Assembly: GCA_964605665.1 (NCBI GenBank)
Contig: CAZSDP010000006.1
Location: 1-64,000, forward strand
Direction: 5' to 3'
Source of the DNA: CAZSDP01 sp964605665
GTDB lineage: Bacteria; Planctomycetota; UBA8108; UBA1146
Length of the DNA: 64,000 bases
Shown: positions 36,270 to 46,320 of the stretch, piece after piece
Numbering within the stretch: the first letter of the stretch is position 1
Layout of the letters: every line of letters begins with the position of its first letter
Made by a program: the position numbers and the translations under genes
The notes under the pieces: model-generated
The model's input: the letters and a program-made list of their open reading frames with translations, nothing else
Told to the model about the DNA's origin: nothing
Databases searched by the model: none

Positions 36270-37988
36270 ATGAGCATCCAGACTAAATTTAACCGTCGCC
36301 TAGGCAAGATCTTGATCCAGTTCAATCTGGTAAAAGAAGACGCTTTGAATGATGCGATGGAAAAAGTGACAAAAGACCGGTCCCTTTGCGAAGTTCTCAT
36401 CGAAGACGGCGCAGTTCCTGAAGGAGCAATTCTCTCGGCTCTCTCAAGAGAGACGAGTTTTCCTCCCATCGATGTCACCAAGTTGGAGACGGACGAAAGT
36501 CTCCTCGAAGTGATCCCCGAGAATTTGGCACGTTACTACGGGGTGATTCCCGTCGGAAAAGTAGGGCGTACACTGACGCTTGCGGTCTCTGATCCATTTG
36601 ACATCGTGAAGTTTGATGACATTTCGATGGTGACGTCTTGCACGATAAAACCAGTCCTATCGACCGACTATCGAATCCGACAAGCGATACCTGGGATCTA
36701 CAATGCAACCGGCAAGAAAATCGAAGAAATCATCGGTGGTATTCAAAGTGATCCTGAACTTGAAATTCGGGAAAGTGGTACTGCCGAAGATGAAATGGAC
36801 GATCTAGATCTTGAGGTCGGCGATTCCCCAGTGATCAAAGTCGTCAACCACATCATCTATAACGGAATTCGTGACAAAGCTTCCGACATCCATATCGAGC
36901 CATACGAAAAAACGGTGAAGGTGAGATATCGTCTGGACGGCGTTCTCAAAGAGTCCGTTGCGCCACCAGCAAAAATGCACAACTCGATCATCAGTCGAAT
37001 CAAGATCATGTGCGGCCTCGATATTGCGGAACGTAGAATTCCTCAAGATGGGAAATTCCAACTGAGAGTCGAGGGGCGCCAAGTCGACTTTCGAGTCTCT
37101 ACCCTGCCTACCGTTCACGGTGAAAAAGTAGTGATGCGGATCCTCGATGCCACCAACTTGGCTCTTTCTCTCGATTCCTTAGGCTTCGAAGAGAAGTGCC
37201 TGAGTGACTTGAGAACTGCAATCAGCGTCCCATACGGAATGACGCTGGTCACTGGGCCCACAGGATCGGGAAAATCAACAACTCTGTATTCTTGCATCAA
37301 TGAGGTGATGTCCCCGAACGAGAATATCACCACGGTAGAGGATCCAGTCGAGTACCAACTTGAAGGTGTGATCCAGGTTCCGGTCAACAATAAGCGTGGT
37401 TTGACCTTTGCCAAGGCGCTGCGCTCGATTCTCAGGCAAGACCCAGACACCGTGATGATCGGGGAAATTCGAGACCTGGAAACCGTGGAGATTGCGATCA
37501 AAGCCGCGCTAACTGGGCACTTGGTCTTTTCAACACTACACACAAACGATGCCCCTTCGACGGTCACTCGAATGATCGACATGGGTGTTGATCCATTCTT
37601 GGTCGCATCGGCGACGCAGTGCATCGCTGCTCAAAGACTGGTTCGAAGGATCTGTACAGAGTGCAAACGTCATGTTGAAGAAGAAGTGCAACCGGAACAT
37701 CTCCTCGAGCTTGGGTTCAAGAAAAATGAAATCAAGGATCTAGAGTTGTTCGAAGCGGTTGGGTGTGGCCGTTGCACCAACGGTTACAAGGGGAGATTTG
37801 CAATCTTAGAGACCCTTCCGATTACCGAGGAACTCAGACGCTGCATTATCGGGGGAGGATCAGCACTTGAGATTCGTGACGTTGCATTGAGCGAAGGAAT
37901 GATCTCATTGAGACGCTCAGCATTGTTGAGTGCCATGCATGGAAAGACCTCTATCGAAGAAGTTCTTCGAGTAACCAAAGAAGACTGA
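36270..37988 (+). CDS. pilB: Type IV pilus/type II secretion assembly ATPase PilB (GspE)
   Basis: 572 residues from ATG 36270 (GGGAG upstream). N-terminal MshEN region (~1-150; LGKILIQFNLVKEDALNDAM, LLEVIPENLARYYGVIPV), then the ATPase core: KASDIHIEPYEKTVKVRYRLDG, Walker A GPTGSGKST, EDPVEYQ, DPDTVMIGEIRD, TGHLVFSTLHTNDA. Four cysteines (CTEC ... CGRC) form the metal site typical of GspE/PilB. It powers pilin polymerisation. Followed by pilC after 17 bp. Confidence 0.95.
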   Translation: MSIQTKFNRRLGKILIQFNLVKEDALNDAMEKVTKDRSLCEVLIEDGAVPEGAILSALSRETSFPPIDVTKLETDESLLEVIPENLARYYGVIPVGKVGRTLTLAVSDPFDIVKFDDISMVTSCTIKPVLSTDYRIRQAIPGIYNATGKKIEEIIGGIQSDPELEIRESGTAEDEMDDLDLEVGDSPVIKVVNHIIYNGIRDKASDIHIEPYEKTVKVRYRLDGVLKESVAPPAKMHNSIISRIKIMCGLDIAERRIPQDGKFQLRVEGRQVDFRVSTLPTVHGEKVVMRILDATNLALSLDSLGFEEKCLSDLRTAISVPYGMTLVTGPTGSGKSTTLYSCINEVMSPNENITTVEDPVEYQLEGVIQVPVNNKRGLTFAKALRSILRQDPDTVMIGEIRDLETVEIAIKAALTGHLVFSTLHTNDAPSTVTRMIDMGVDPFLVASATQCIAAQRLVRRICTECKRHVEEEVQPEHLLELGFKKNEIKDLELFEAVGCGRCTNGYKGRFAILETLPITEELRRCIIGGGSALEIRDVALSEGMISLRRSALLSAMHGKTSIEEVLRVTKED

Positions 37989-38005
37989 TTCGACAGGAGC
38001 CAAAA

Positions 38006-39262
38006 ATGAAAACATTTAGTTACAAATCAAAAAACCAACAGGGCCGATCCGTTACTGGAACGATTGACGCTGAAACAGAGGTCGACGCAGTTGATGAGCT
38101 CCGTCGTCGAGGTCTGACTGTAACCGCGGTATCAGCGAGAAGAGCTGGGACCGCAGGTAAGGTCAGTAAAAGCCTCTTTACCGCTAGAAAAAGGAAGAAC
38201 TCCAAGGAGATAAAGGGCGGTAGAAGAATACGATCGGTCGACTTAGCGGTCATGAGTCGCCAGATGTCGACGATGGTTGCTGCGGGTATCCCAATTCTTG
38301 AAGTCTTGGAAGTCTTGGCGGAACAGAACGAGAACCCAAAGCTGGGGCTTGTCCTCCAGGAAGTGGCCGCAGATGTTCGCAATGGTAAAGACCTTTCACA
38401 TGCGGTGAGTCGACATCCAAAGGTCTTTAATACCGTTTTTGTGAATATGATCAGCGCGGGAGAAGCGAGTGGTCAGCTTGATATTGTCCTCAGTCGCTTG
38501 GCAGACTACATGGAAGAAGTTGAGACGCTAAAGGGCGAAGTCAAGTCGGCTATGACGTATCCAGTCATGTCGCTGTTCCTTGTCGTCATCATCAGCTTGT
38601 TCTTGCTGATCTTCATCATTCCGCAGTTCAAAGAGATGTTTGAGACAATGCGTATGGACGTACCCAAACTCACATCTCTATTGCTCGCAGTTTCTAGTTC
38701 ATTGCGTGAATCGATCGGTTCGTGGTTCATCGGTGCCCTTGTGCTCTTCTCAACCATCTGGCTCGTGCTTCAAACTGAAAAGGGCAAGAGGATACGGGAC
38801 GCTATGATTTTGAAGCTGCCCATCTTCGGTCCACTGTTCATCAAAGTAGCGATTTCCCGATTTGCACGGACGTTTTCTACGCTGATCTCGAGTGGGGTTC
38901 CAATTCTTGGTTCTTTGGAAATTGTTCAGAACACCACGGGAAATCGACTTTACGCAGAGGCGATTTCTACCGCGAGTAACGCGGTACGAAGTGGTGAAAC
39001 ACTAGGGGAGCCTTTGGCTAAAACCGGGATGTTCCCACCGATGGTGACTCGAATGATCGGCATTGGTGAAAAGTCTGGTGCTCTTGAGCAACTGCTGGGA
39101 AAGATCGCAGACTTCTATGATCAACAAGTTCGGTCAACTTTGAAGTCTCTGACGTCTTTGATCGAACCGATCCTCATTTCGGTGATCGGCATCGTCGTTG
39201 GTGGAATGGTCATTTCCGTTTTTGTTCCGCTCGTACAAATGGTCGGAAACATCAATAAGTAG
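38006..39262 (+). CDS. pilC: Type IV pilus/type II secretion inner-membrane platform protein PilC (GspF)
   Basis: 418 residues with AGGAG before the ATG. It starts with the pilC motif MKTFSYKSKNQQGRSVTGTI and carries two GspF domains (SRQMSTMVAAGIPILEVLEVLAEQ and ARTFSTLISSGVPILGSLEIV) separated by membrane helices (~190-215, 245-262) plus a third helix at the C-terminus (ISVIGIVVGGMVISVFVPLVQMV). Third gene of the motor operon; the usual pilin genes do not follow. Confidence 0.95.
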   Translation: MKTFSYKSKNQQGRSVTGTIDAETEVDAVDELRRRGLTVTAVSARRAGTAGKVSKSLFTARKRKNSKEIKGGRRIRSVDLAVMSRQMSTMVAAGIPILEVLEVLAEQNENPKLGLVLQEVAADVRNGKDLSHAVSRHPKVFNTVFVNMISAGEASGQLDIVLSRLADYMEEVETLKGEVKSAMTYPVMSLFLVVIISLFLLIFIIPQFKEMFETMRMDVPKLTSLLLAVSSSLRESIGSWFIGALVLFSTIWLVLQTEKGKRIRDAMILKLPIFGPLFIKVAISRFARTFSTLISSGVPILGSLEIVQNTTGNRLYAEAISTASNAVRSGETLGEPLAKTGMFPPMVTRMIGIGEKSGALEQLLGKIADFYDQQVRSTLKSLTSLIEPILISVIGIVVGGMVISVFVPLVQMVGNINK

Positions 39263-39271
39263 GTAATCACG

Positions 39272-40942
39272 ATGATCTCCAGTGTCGCTGGGTCGTGTCG
39301 TGAAGTTCAGAGGGGTCGAGATCCGCAATGCGGATCCGACTCCTCTTTGCTTCTCTACCAGACCGCAATACTAATTTTTGCAGTTGCCCTGACCATTGGT
39401 TTGGCAGGCAATGGCGACATCCATTTCGATCACTGGGCGCCAGTCTTGTTGGCAGCCTTTGGATTGTGGGGCCTATTTGATGTCATCGGTTACTTCATTT
39501 ATTCGGGAACAGAGCGTGGAAAGTCGATCAAGGTCATCGGCGATCTAACATTCTGCCTCTGCCTAGTTGGATGGACCGGTGGTGTTGAGTCTTTCTTACT
39601 GCCGATTCTTCTTGCGAGTATTGCTCTCGCTGGAAGTCAGCTAGACATGAAACGTGCAGTTTTCTTGGCGACTGGAACTGCAGTGATTCTGCTCTTGATG
39701 CCCTCGGTCTTGAGCTGGGTTTTGCAGGCTTCTCTAGGTATTCAGCCACTTGTGGTTCCGGGTGAGTGGGGATGGAACTTTGCAACGCGATTGATAGCTC
39801 AATTGATCGCAATCTTCGCGGTCGCTGTTCTTGGATCCCGGTTAGGTGGAGGACTACAGCAAGCTGAACGGATCAATGATCTGATCGTAGAAGCGATGGA
39901 AGAGGGAGTTCTGATCGTTGATCAAAAGAAAAGAATTCGGCATGTGAACCCCATTGCCCAACAGATTCTCGGCTATCCGGAAGACAGCCAGATACGTGGG
40001 AAACTCGTATCGGAAGTACTGAAGCGCACGGATGACGATCAGCTCAGAAGAGAGTTCGAGAACCCCTGTGAGGGTTCTCGGGTGATTGAATACCGTTATA
40101 TGCGGTCTAAGACCATTCCGCTTCGTCTCAAGGTCTCATTTGCACATTCAGCTCGTAGTGGTGAGGGGACCTGCATCTTTTTGATGCGCGACCTTGCCCT
40201 AGAAAAACGAGTTTCGAAGGCTGAGGCGAGGTTGGAACACTTGGAGGAGCTTGAAGACCTTGCTCTTGGTTTGGCTCATGAGATTAGAAATCCGCTCGCA
40301 TCAATTCGTGGCGGAGTTCAAGAGTTGTCTCGAGGAAAGCTAAACTCTGAACAAAGTCATCGTATCGAGAGGGTGATCCTGCGTGAGTCAGACCGGTTAG
40401 ATCGAACTGTAAATCAGTTCATGGAGTATTCGCGGACTAGAGCTGGACAAGATTGTGTTTGTCTCTCTCTATTGGAATGTACCTCGGAAGCAATAGAGCT
40501 GTTGGCTCAGCGACAAGACGCCCGCGAAGTCGAATTTACCGTGAATTGTGCCGACTGTTACGACCCCTTTATCGAGGGGGATCCAGATCTCATTCATAAG
40601 TTGATTCTCAACCTTGGCATCAATGCGCTCGAGGCATTCAAGCATGCAGGGCGCATTGACGTTGAACTGAAGCCAGGACGAGATAATGGCCCTGAAATCA
40701 CGGTGAGAGACAACGGGCCTGGTATGGAAGAAAAAGTCAAAACTAGAGCCTTCAACCCGTTCTTTACCACAAAGACAAGAGAAGGGGGCTTGGGGCTCGC
40801 AATCGTAAGAAAAATTGTCGACGCACATAGAGGGGAAATTGAAATCGAAAGCGAACTCGGATTAGGCACAGCAGTCCGCGTTTGGTTTCCAGAGATGAAT
40901 AACCAATTAGATTTCTCCAATAGCGATTCGGTGGGAGTTTGA
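39272..40942 (+). CDS. pilS: PilS-like sensor histidine kinase
   Basis: 556 residues, 10 bp after pilC. Four to six N-terminal membrane helices (~28-190), as in PilS, then a PAS domain (LIVEAMEEGVLIVDQKKRIRHVNPIAQQILGY), an HisKA dimerisation region with phospho-acceptor His336 in LGLAHEIRNPLASIRGGV, and an HATPase domain (N-box LILNLGINALEA, DNGPG, GGLGLAIV). It phosphorylates the PilR-like regulator encoded next, whose ATG overlaps this stop by 1 bp. In Pseudomonas PilS monitors PilA; here, with no pilin nearby, the signal is open. Confidence 0.9.
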   Translation: MISSVAGSCREVQRGRDPQCGSDSSLLLYQTAILIFAVALTIGLAGNGDIHFDHWAPVLLAAFGLWGLFDVIGYFIYSGTERGKSIKVIGDLTFCLCLVGWTGGVESFLLPILLASIALAGSQLDMKRAVFLATGTAVILLLMPSVLSWVLQASLGIQPLVVPGEWGWNFATRLIAQLIAIFAVAVLGSRLGGGLQQAERINDLIVEAMEEGVLIVDQKKRIRHVNPIAQQILGYPEDSQIRGKLVSEVLKRTDDDQLRREFENPCEGSRVIEYRYMRSKTIPLRLKVSFAHSARSGEGTCIFLMRDLALEKRVSKAEARLEHLEELEDLALGLAHEIRNPLASIRGGVQELSRGKLNSEQSHRIERVILRESDRLDRTVNQFMEYSRTRAGQDCVCLSLLECTSEAIELLAQRQDAREVEFTVNCADCYDPFIEGDPDLIHKLILNLGINALEAFKHAGRIDVELKPGRDNGPEITVRDNGPGMEEKVKTRAFNPFFTTKTREGGLGLAIVRKIVDAHRGEIEIESELGLGTAVRVWFPEMNNQLDFSNSDSVGV

Positions 40943-42369
40943 TGTCTGACGATAAAACCGTCGATGTATTAATTGCAGACGACGAACAGAGTATGCGTGA
41001 ATTTCTTGAAATTGTAGTCGGGAACGAAGGCTTGACGGTTCAAACCGTTTCCGATGGTGATGAAGCAATTGTTGAGATGCGTAAGTATCGCCCCAAACTC
41101 TTCATTCAAGACTTACGCATGGGTGGACTGGATGGGATGGCCTTACTCGAGGAGGCAAAGAAACTACATCCATGTATGCCAGTGATTGTGATTACAGCTT
41201 ATTCAACCTGGGATACGGCTGTAGATGCGATGAGACTAGGGGCTTTCGACTACTTAAAGAAGCCCTTCGATACCGACCACATTCGTGGAGTCGTGCAACG
41301 AGCGATCGCTGTTTCAAAACGAGATTCTGAAGCCGATGTCGTGAGAAAACTCGTAGTGGGTAATACACCTCCTATGAGAAAGATCTACGACTTGGTGAAA
41401 AAGGTCGGTCCTACAGATAGTACCGTACTGATTCATGGCGAAAGTGGTTGTGGTAAGGAACTTGTTGCTAGATCTTTCCACGCAGCTTCACATCGTTCTG
41501 AAGGTGCATTTGTGGCGGTAAACTGCTCGGCTTTCAGCGATAGCTTGCTCGAGAGCTCTTTGTTTGGACATGTGCGAGGTTCATTTACTGGCGCTACAGA
41601 AGATAGACGTGGCCTATTCGCCACAGCTGACGGTGGTACTCTGTTTCTGGATGAGGTTGCTGATATGACCTTGTCCACACAAGTCAAAATTTTGCGAGTC
41701 CTTGAAGAAAGACGGATTCAGCCGGTGGGTGGTGACAGTGATATACCCGTCGATGTCCGCATTATCGCTGCGACGAACAAAGATCTAGAGAAAGAAGTTC
41801 AAGAAGGCAACTTCCGAGAAGATCTTTTCTATCGGTTGAATGTCATCCCCATTGCCCTTCCCGCGTTGCGAGAACGAAAAGATGATATCCCACTCCTTGC
41901 GGGCCACTTTTTGGCTCGATATGCGATGGCGATGGGCAAGTCCATCTGTGGGATCTCGGAAACGGCCCATCAAACTCTCATGGACTGTCCCTGGCCAGGC
42001 AATGTGAGACAGCTGGAAAATGTGATACAGCGACATGTGGCTTTATGTGATGGTGATCGGATTGAGTCAATTGACTTATCTGGAAAAGAAGAGTCGAGTT
42101 CCCCATATCAGGCTGATTGTACCCATGGTATTCCTAGCGATTCTCTAGATAGTGACGAATATCTGAGTGATCTCGCGGTTCTGAACATTCCGGAAGATGG
42201 AATCATTCTTGATAATGTCATGGATGAAATTGAACGGTCCTTCTTGATCCAAGCGCTTGAGAGAACTGGTGGAAACCTCACTCAAGCTGCAAGAGTTTTG
42301 GGGATGTCTTATCGATCGATACGCTACAAAGTAAAGAAACTGGGAGTGCGAGATATTCTCAGCCGATGA
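40942..42369 (+). CDS. pilR: PilR-like sigma-54-dependent response regulator (NtrC family)
   Basis: 475 residues from ATG 40942, overlapping the kinase stop as TGATG. Receiver domain with acidic pair D13/D14, phospho-acceptor D57 in QDLRMGG and Lys in LKKPFD. Sigma-54 activator core with Walker A GESGCGKE, VRGSFTGATED (GSFTGA, one residue off the classic GAFTGA loop) and the GGTLFLDEV Walker B. The C-terminal Fis-type helix-turn-helix (NLTQAARVLGMSYRSIRYKVKKLGV) is present. It would activate sigma-54 promoters, likely of pilin genes outside this window. The next gene overlaps by 4 bp. Confidence 0.92.
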   Translation: MSDDKTVDVLIADDEQSMREFLEIVVGNEGLTVQTVSDGDEAIVEMRKYRPKLFIQDLRMGGLDGMALLEEAKKLHPCMPVIVITAYSTWDTAVDAMRLGAFDYLKKPFDTDHIRGVVQRAIAVSKRDSEADVVRKLVVGNTPPMRKIYDLVKKVGPTDSTVLIHGESGCGKELVARSFHAASHRSEGAFVAVNCSAFSDSLLESSLFGHVRGSFTGATEDRRGLFATADGGTLFLDEVADMTLSTQVKILRVLEERRIQPVGGDSDIPVDVRIIAATNKDLEKEVQEGNFREDLFYRLNVIPIALPALRERKDDIPLLAGHFLARYAMAMGKSICGISETAHQTLMDCPWPGNVRQLENVIQRHVALCDGDRIESIDLSGKEESSSPYQADCTHGIPSDSLDSDEYLSDLAVLNIPEDGIILDNVMDEIERSFLIQALERTGGNLTQAARVLGMSYRSIRYKVKKLGVRDILSR

Positions 42370-44315
42370 ATCTTCAGCTGGATCATAGTCAAAACGGTAA
42401 CGGTGAGCTCTCTGAACAGGGAGACTTACCACGTCAGAGCTCTCTTGGTTTACAAGGGATGGTTGTGGCGTGGTTGCGTCTACTACTGATCCTGGTTCTT
42501 CTGTGTGGTGGATTCGCATTTCTCATTCAACCGGCTGTTGATCCACCAGTAGGCAGAGGGTTCGAAAATAGGATCGTTGAAGATGGGCTTGCTCCACTGG
42601 ATTTTGCCCGGTCGATTTCTGGAGAAATCGGCGCGCCGGTGGTCACCGATGGCGCACCTTTGGTGTCGATACCCGCTTCGATAATTTATCGCTTTGCGGG
42701 TGTGAGCCTTGGCTCTAGCCGAGTTCTTGCTGGAATCTCCATACTGCTGTTGGCGTGGTGGGGTGCGATGACGATCTGGCACCGCTACGGACCTGTTTTT
42801 GGCGTTTCAGCTGGTTTCTTGCTCATTTTCCACGGTGCGTGTTTTAGTTTGGGACGCGCACCGCTTGTCATCCCATTGGTGACGCTATCTGCCGTCGGCT
42901 TATTGAGCTTGGCCTCACGACGATCTTGGTGGGCTCCAGTCGTTTCCATCCTGATGCTACCCCTGGCTGCAAAAGCGGTTCACCCGACGATCATGTTCAT
43001 AGCCCCGGCGCTTTTTATTGAGTGCTTATGCCGCTGCCGCCTACTTCATAGAGTATTCGCACATTTCACGTTTCCTGCTGCGGTTTGTACCATTGGAACT
43101 TTGATTCTGCTGTGGCTGGGCTTACCAGCTGAAACAAGAGTTGATTGGTGTACTCGATTGGGAGCCGCCCCCTCGGTTGATGGCCCGAGTTTACTATCGG
43201 TACTGCCGGCGGTGCTTCCTCTTGCATGGTTCGGGTTGGTCCACTTTTGGATGACCGGCGCTGAGAAGGTCGAAGATGGACGTCGCCTAGAGAGAGTGGT
43301 GCTCGCGTCAGTCTGGATACCGATTGGATTGAGAGCGACTGTCGGTGATGTGACGGCAACCGCTTGTGCGGAACTTATTCCGCTCATCGTTTGGCTGGCA
43401 GTGCTAAGTTTGGCGCGATTCGTTCAGAGCAGTTCTTTTGACGTCACGTCTCTGCAGCGTGGTCGAGGCGCCTTGTTATGTCTCTTCGGATGTTTAGGGT
43501 CTTGGTGGCTGCTATTGATGTCGCGACAGCTCTATCTCAGCGAATATGATGGCGTGTTTGGCTTGCCGATCGTCTTGGTCTGTTTGTTCACTGGTTTGAC
43601 CGTCTTGTCCGCGACAGTTGAGAATCGCCGGATGCCAAGAGTCTTGCTCTTGATGGTGGTTTCCTTGGTGTCTCCGGCGATTTGGGAAAGTGCTCAGATA
43701 CTTGGGCATCCCGGTTCGACGCTCAAACGTTCTTGCCAAGCTCTCGACCGAACGGTTCTTCCAACCGCGCAATTGACCGGCCACTGGGCACGAGTTCTCA
43801 CCTTAGAGAATGATGTTGCATGGGCCGTAGATGACTCAAGAAGCGGATCCCATCGTCTTCACCGTGAGGATGAGCTTGTCGACGGATTTAGCCTTCGGAA
43901 GATGACTTGCTTGGGCCAGACCTTGGAGATATCTCGCATCGGTGATACTGAATCTGCTTGGAGCGCCTTCGAGCTTGGTCGCAAAAGCGAAAGAGATGGC
44001 GACTTCGAGCGTGCGCGAAATGAGTACTTCTTGGTTTTGCGCGGAGATCCAGAACACTCGCCGACTTGGGAGCGCATCGCTTATCTGCTTTTGGCGGAAC
44101 AAGAGATCGAAAACGGTTATCGGTGCCTTTTGAATGCTCTATACGGTAATCCTCGATCTCCGTCGATTCAGTGCTCTTTGGCGAGCCTCTATTTGGACCA
44201 CAACCACTACGAAGACGCGGAGTATCATCTTCGCCGGGCAGTTGCGTCTGGAGCTGATCCCCGAGAGACACGTCTGTTGTGGGATCGTCTCAATCGTCAG
44301 TTTCACTCTGACTGA
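42366..44315 (+). CDS. Polytopic membrane protein, glycosyltransferase-like, with C-terminal TPRs
   Basis: 649 residues, ATG overlapping the pilR stop. About 10-12 membrane helices (~30-465) follow an N-terminal tail. The extracytoplasmic loop after TM1 is followed by VSIPASIIYRFAGVS, and the topology resembles the ArnT/PMT (GT-C) glycosyltransferase superfamily, but the catalytic Asp/Glu of that family cannot be placed surely. The last ~110 residues are TPR-like (AWSAFELGRKSERDGDFERARNEYFLVL, YEDAEYHLRRAV). As the last gene of the pilus operon it might glycosylate pilins or a surface polymer; this is inference from context. Confidence 0.65.
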   Translation: MNLQLDHSQNGNGELSEQGDLPRQSSLGLQGMVVAWLRLLLILVLLCGGFAFLIQPAVDPPVGRGFENRIVEDGLAPLDFARSISGEIGAPVVTDGAPLVSIPASIIYRFAGVSLGSSRVLAGISILLLAWWGAMTIWHRYGPVFGVSAGFLLIFHGACFSLGRAPLVIPLVTLSAVGLLSLASRRSWWAPVVSILMLPLAAKAVHPTIMFIAPALFIECLCRCRLLHRVFAHFTFPAAVCTIGTLILLWLGLPAETRVDWCTRLGAAPSVDGPSLLSVLPAVLPLAWFGLVHFWMTGAEKVEDGRRLERVVLASVWIPIGLRATVGDVTATACAELIPLIVWLAVLSLARFVQSSSFDVTSLQRGRGALLCLFGCLGSWWLLLMSRQLYLSEYDGVFGLPIVLVCLFTGLTVLSATVENRRMPRVLLLMVVSLVSPAIWESAQILGHPGSTLKRSCQALDRTVLPTAQLTGHWARVLTLENDVAWAVDDSRSGSHRLHREDELVDGFSLRKMTCLGQTLEISRIGDTESAWSAFELGRKSERDGDFERARNEYFLVLRGDPEHSPTWERIAYLLLAEQEIENGYRCLLNALYGNPRSPSIQCSLASLYLDHNHYEDAEYHLRRAVASGADPRETRLLWDRLNRQFHSD

Positions 44316-44351
44316 GTGCCGACTATATACTGCAATGTCACGATCATGAAT

Positions 44352-44891
44352 TCAGCTTCTTCGTTCTGTTCGTGCAGTGGCAACAAGAGTTTTGCTCTCG
44401 TGGTGGAGAAGGGCGATTTTCGTCTTCATCTCCCCAGTGAAACCACCCAATCCACCGGTTGAGCGAATCACTCTATGACATGGGACTCGCAGCGGAATTG
44501 GGTTCTTGCCGCAGGCACCTCCGGCTGCCCGAAAGCCCCGAGGTGAGTTCGCCTGATGGGCAACCTCTTGGTAGCTGAGAGTCTGTCCAGGAGGAATCTG
44601 CTCGATGCACTTCCAAATCGTTCGCTGAAATTGGGTACCGAACTCAAATTCAATGGGAGTTTGGAACCGGACTGGTTCACCAGCCTCATATCTTTTCAAT
44701 TCTGCAATCCAAGGGAGGAAGGGGCCTCTGCGTATCTGGTCGGGGATCAAACCCTGTGTCTCGAAGTGCACCAACGCTTCTTCAGGGGACCGATCTAGAG
44801 AAAGTGCAACGAGTTTGTGGTTCCGTGAGAGTGCTGCCCAGAGGATCTCTCTGCCAGCTAGTTTGAGGATATCGGAGTAAAAGCACAGCAT
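44352..44891 (-). CDS. ogt: Methylated-DNA--protein-cysteine methyltransferase
   Basis: 179 residues. The active site PCHRV (Cys138) follows GGACGKNPIPLR, and the helix-turn-helix region GTQFQRTIWKCIEQIPPGQTLSYQEVA is present. The N-terminal domain is short, as in Ogt. It transfers the methyl group from O6-methylguanine (and O4-methylthymine) in DNA to its own cysteine, a suicide repair reaction. GAGAGGTG lies 9 bp upstream of the ATG. Convergent with the membrane protein gene at 42366, and separate from other repair genes. Confidence 0.95.
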   Translation of the reverse strand: MLCFYSDILKLAGREILWAALSRNHKLVALSLDRSPEEALVHFETQGLIPDQIRRGPFLPWIAELKRYEAGEPVRFQTPIEFEFGTQFQRTIWKCIEQIPPGQTLSYQEVAHQANSPRGFRAAGGACGKNPIPLRVPCHRVIRSTGGLGGFTGEMKTKIALLHHESKTLVATARTERRS

Positions 44892-45234
44892 CGGTGAAAC
44901 ACCTCTCTGGAGTGCACTGTCCGTCCTCGGTATGATTTACGTTTGCCGCCGCGATACACATGCCTGAGCGCAATCATGCCTGAGCGTTGATTGGCGCATC
45001 TCTTACGCGCAGTGTAAAGGTAACTTCAATTGCGATTCGCTGAATCGGTATGTGACGGTTAGACGACGAGACAGCTCGTCTCACTTAGCGATTTGCCAGC
45101 GATCGTTGGCTGCGTTACTTTGACTCGGTGAAGTGTTCGCATGACCGAGTTGTAGATCTCTTCGAATCTCGGAGCAAGTCGTCGATTTCTGATCCCAGGA
45201 TGCAATTCTTGACCCACGGAGAGCGAGTTCGTTC
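44892..45234. other. 343-bp divergent spacer with imperfect 16-bp duplication
   Basis: It separates the divergently read ogt and the ABC ATPase gene. At 44960-44991 the sequence ATGCCTGAGCG occurs twice at a 16-bp interval, a weak member of the tandem duplications. A GACGAG/CTCGTC hairpin lies near 45065-45080. No promoter box pair is convincing. Confidence 0.45.
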
Positions 45235-46320
45235 TTGAATCAGCAGCCTCTGAATGATCCTGGAGCTTCACCTGGAGATTTTTCGTCAAAGCCAGAGTTC
45301 AGTGAGTCTGGTCATCTCGGCGGGGAAACTGACGGAACTAAAGTCGACTCTCCAACAGAACTCAACCCTGACGACTGCGCGATCAAGACTGAGCGACTGA
45401 CGAAGATCTACAACGAAAAAGGTGGGGAGTCGCTTTGCGCAGTTCACTTGCTCAACCTGATGATTCCCAAGGGTGAAGTGTATGGATTGATCGGACCTAA
45501 CGGGGCGGGCAAGTCGAGCTTGATGAGAATCATGGCAACTTTGCTGACGCCAAGTTACGGTTCGGTAACCATTCATGGATACGATACTTGGAGACACCGG
45601 CAAGAAGTGTGCGGAATTCTCGGTTACATGCCCGAGCTCTTCCACTTGTATGAAGAGCTCACGGTTGAAGAGTATTTGGACTTTTTTGCTGGCGCTTATG
45701 GGGTGCCCAGGGCAAGACGCAAAAAGACGATCGACGACGTGATCGAGCTCACTGATCTTGGAATACGTCAAGCTTCTCGTTCGGGGAGCTTGTCGAAAGG
45801 TATGAGGCAACGACTGCTGCTTGCTAAGACTCTTCTTCACGACCCAGAGGTCTTGCTCCTCGACGAGCCCACCTCTGGTATGGACCCTCAGGCTCGAATT
45901 GAGTTTCGTAACATTGTCAAAGTTCTTGCGCAAATGAAGAAGACCATCGTGATCTCGAGTCACATTCTCTCAGATCTCTCTTCGCTCTGTACTTCATTCG
46001 GGATTATGGAGAAGGGTGTGATGAGAATCGATGGATCATTTGAAGATGTCGCCAAGGAGTTAGCCCTTCCTGATCGAGTTGAAATAGACTTTTTTGGTCC
46101 AGCGCAATCAGTGTCAAAGGTCCTCGAGGAATTGGACGTTGGTTCAACTCCTGAGTTCGGTAGTGGAACTGTCTCCTTTGATTTTCAAGGTGACGATCAA
46201 GCTCTCGCGGAGATCTTGAAGAAACTCGTTGTTGGCGGAATACCGCTGACACGATTTGTACGAAGAAAGTGTGATTTGGAGGAGATTTTCCTGCAAATCG
46301 GAGCGGATCAAGTGCAATGA
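45235..46320 (+). CDS. ABC transporter ATP-binding protein
   Basis: 361 residues from TTG 45235 (GGAGAG about 10 bp upstream; no ATG before the ATPase core). A 45-residue acidic tail precedes the ATPase domain. Walker A GPNGAGKSS (87-95), Q-loop YMPELFHLYEELTVEEYL with Pro-Glu in place of the usual Gln, signature LSKGMRQR, Walker B LLLDEPTSGMDP and the switch His in SSHILSD are visible. It resembles ABC-2 exporter ATPases (NodI/CcmA/drug family). A ~60-residue C-terminal domain follows. The ATGA overlap with the permease gene shows they form one transporter. Confidence 0.9.
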   Translation: MNQQPLNDPGASPGDFSSKPEFSESGHLGGETDGTKVDSPTELNPDDCAIKTERLTKIYNEKGGESLCAVHLLNLMIPKGEVYGLIGPNGAGKSSLMRIMATLLTPSYGSVTIHGYDTWRHRQEVCGILGYMPELFHLYEELTVEEYLDFFAGAYGVPRARRKKTIDDVIELTDLGIRQASRSGSLSKGMRQRLLLAKTLLHDPEVLLLDEPTSGMDPQARIEFRNIVKVLAQMKKTIVISSHILSDLSSLCTSFGIMEKGVMRIDGSFEDVAKELALPDRVEIDFFGPAQSVSKVLEELDVGSTPEFGSGTVSFDFQGDDQALAEILKKLVVGGIPLTRFVRRKCDLEEIFLQIGADQVQ

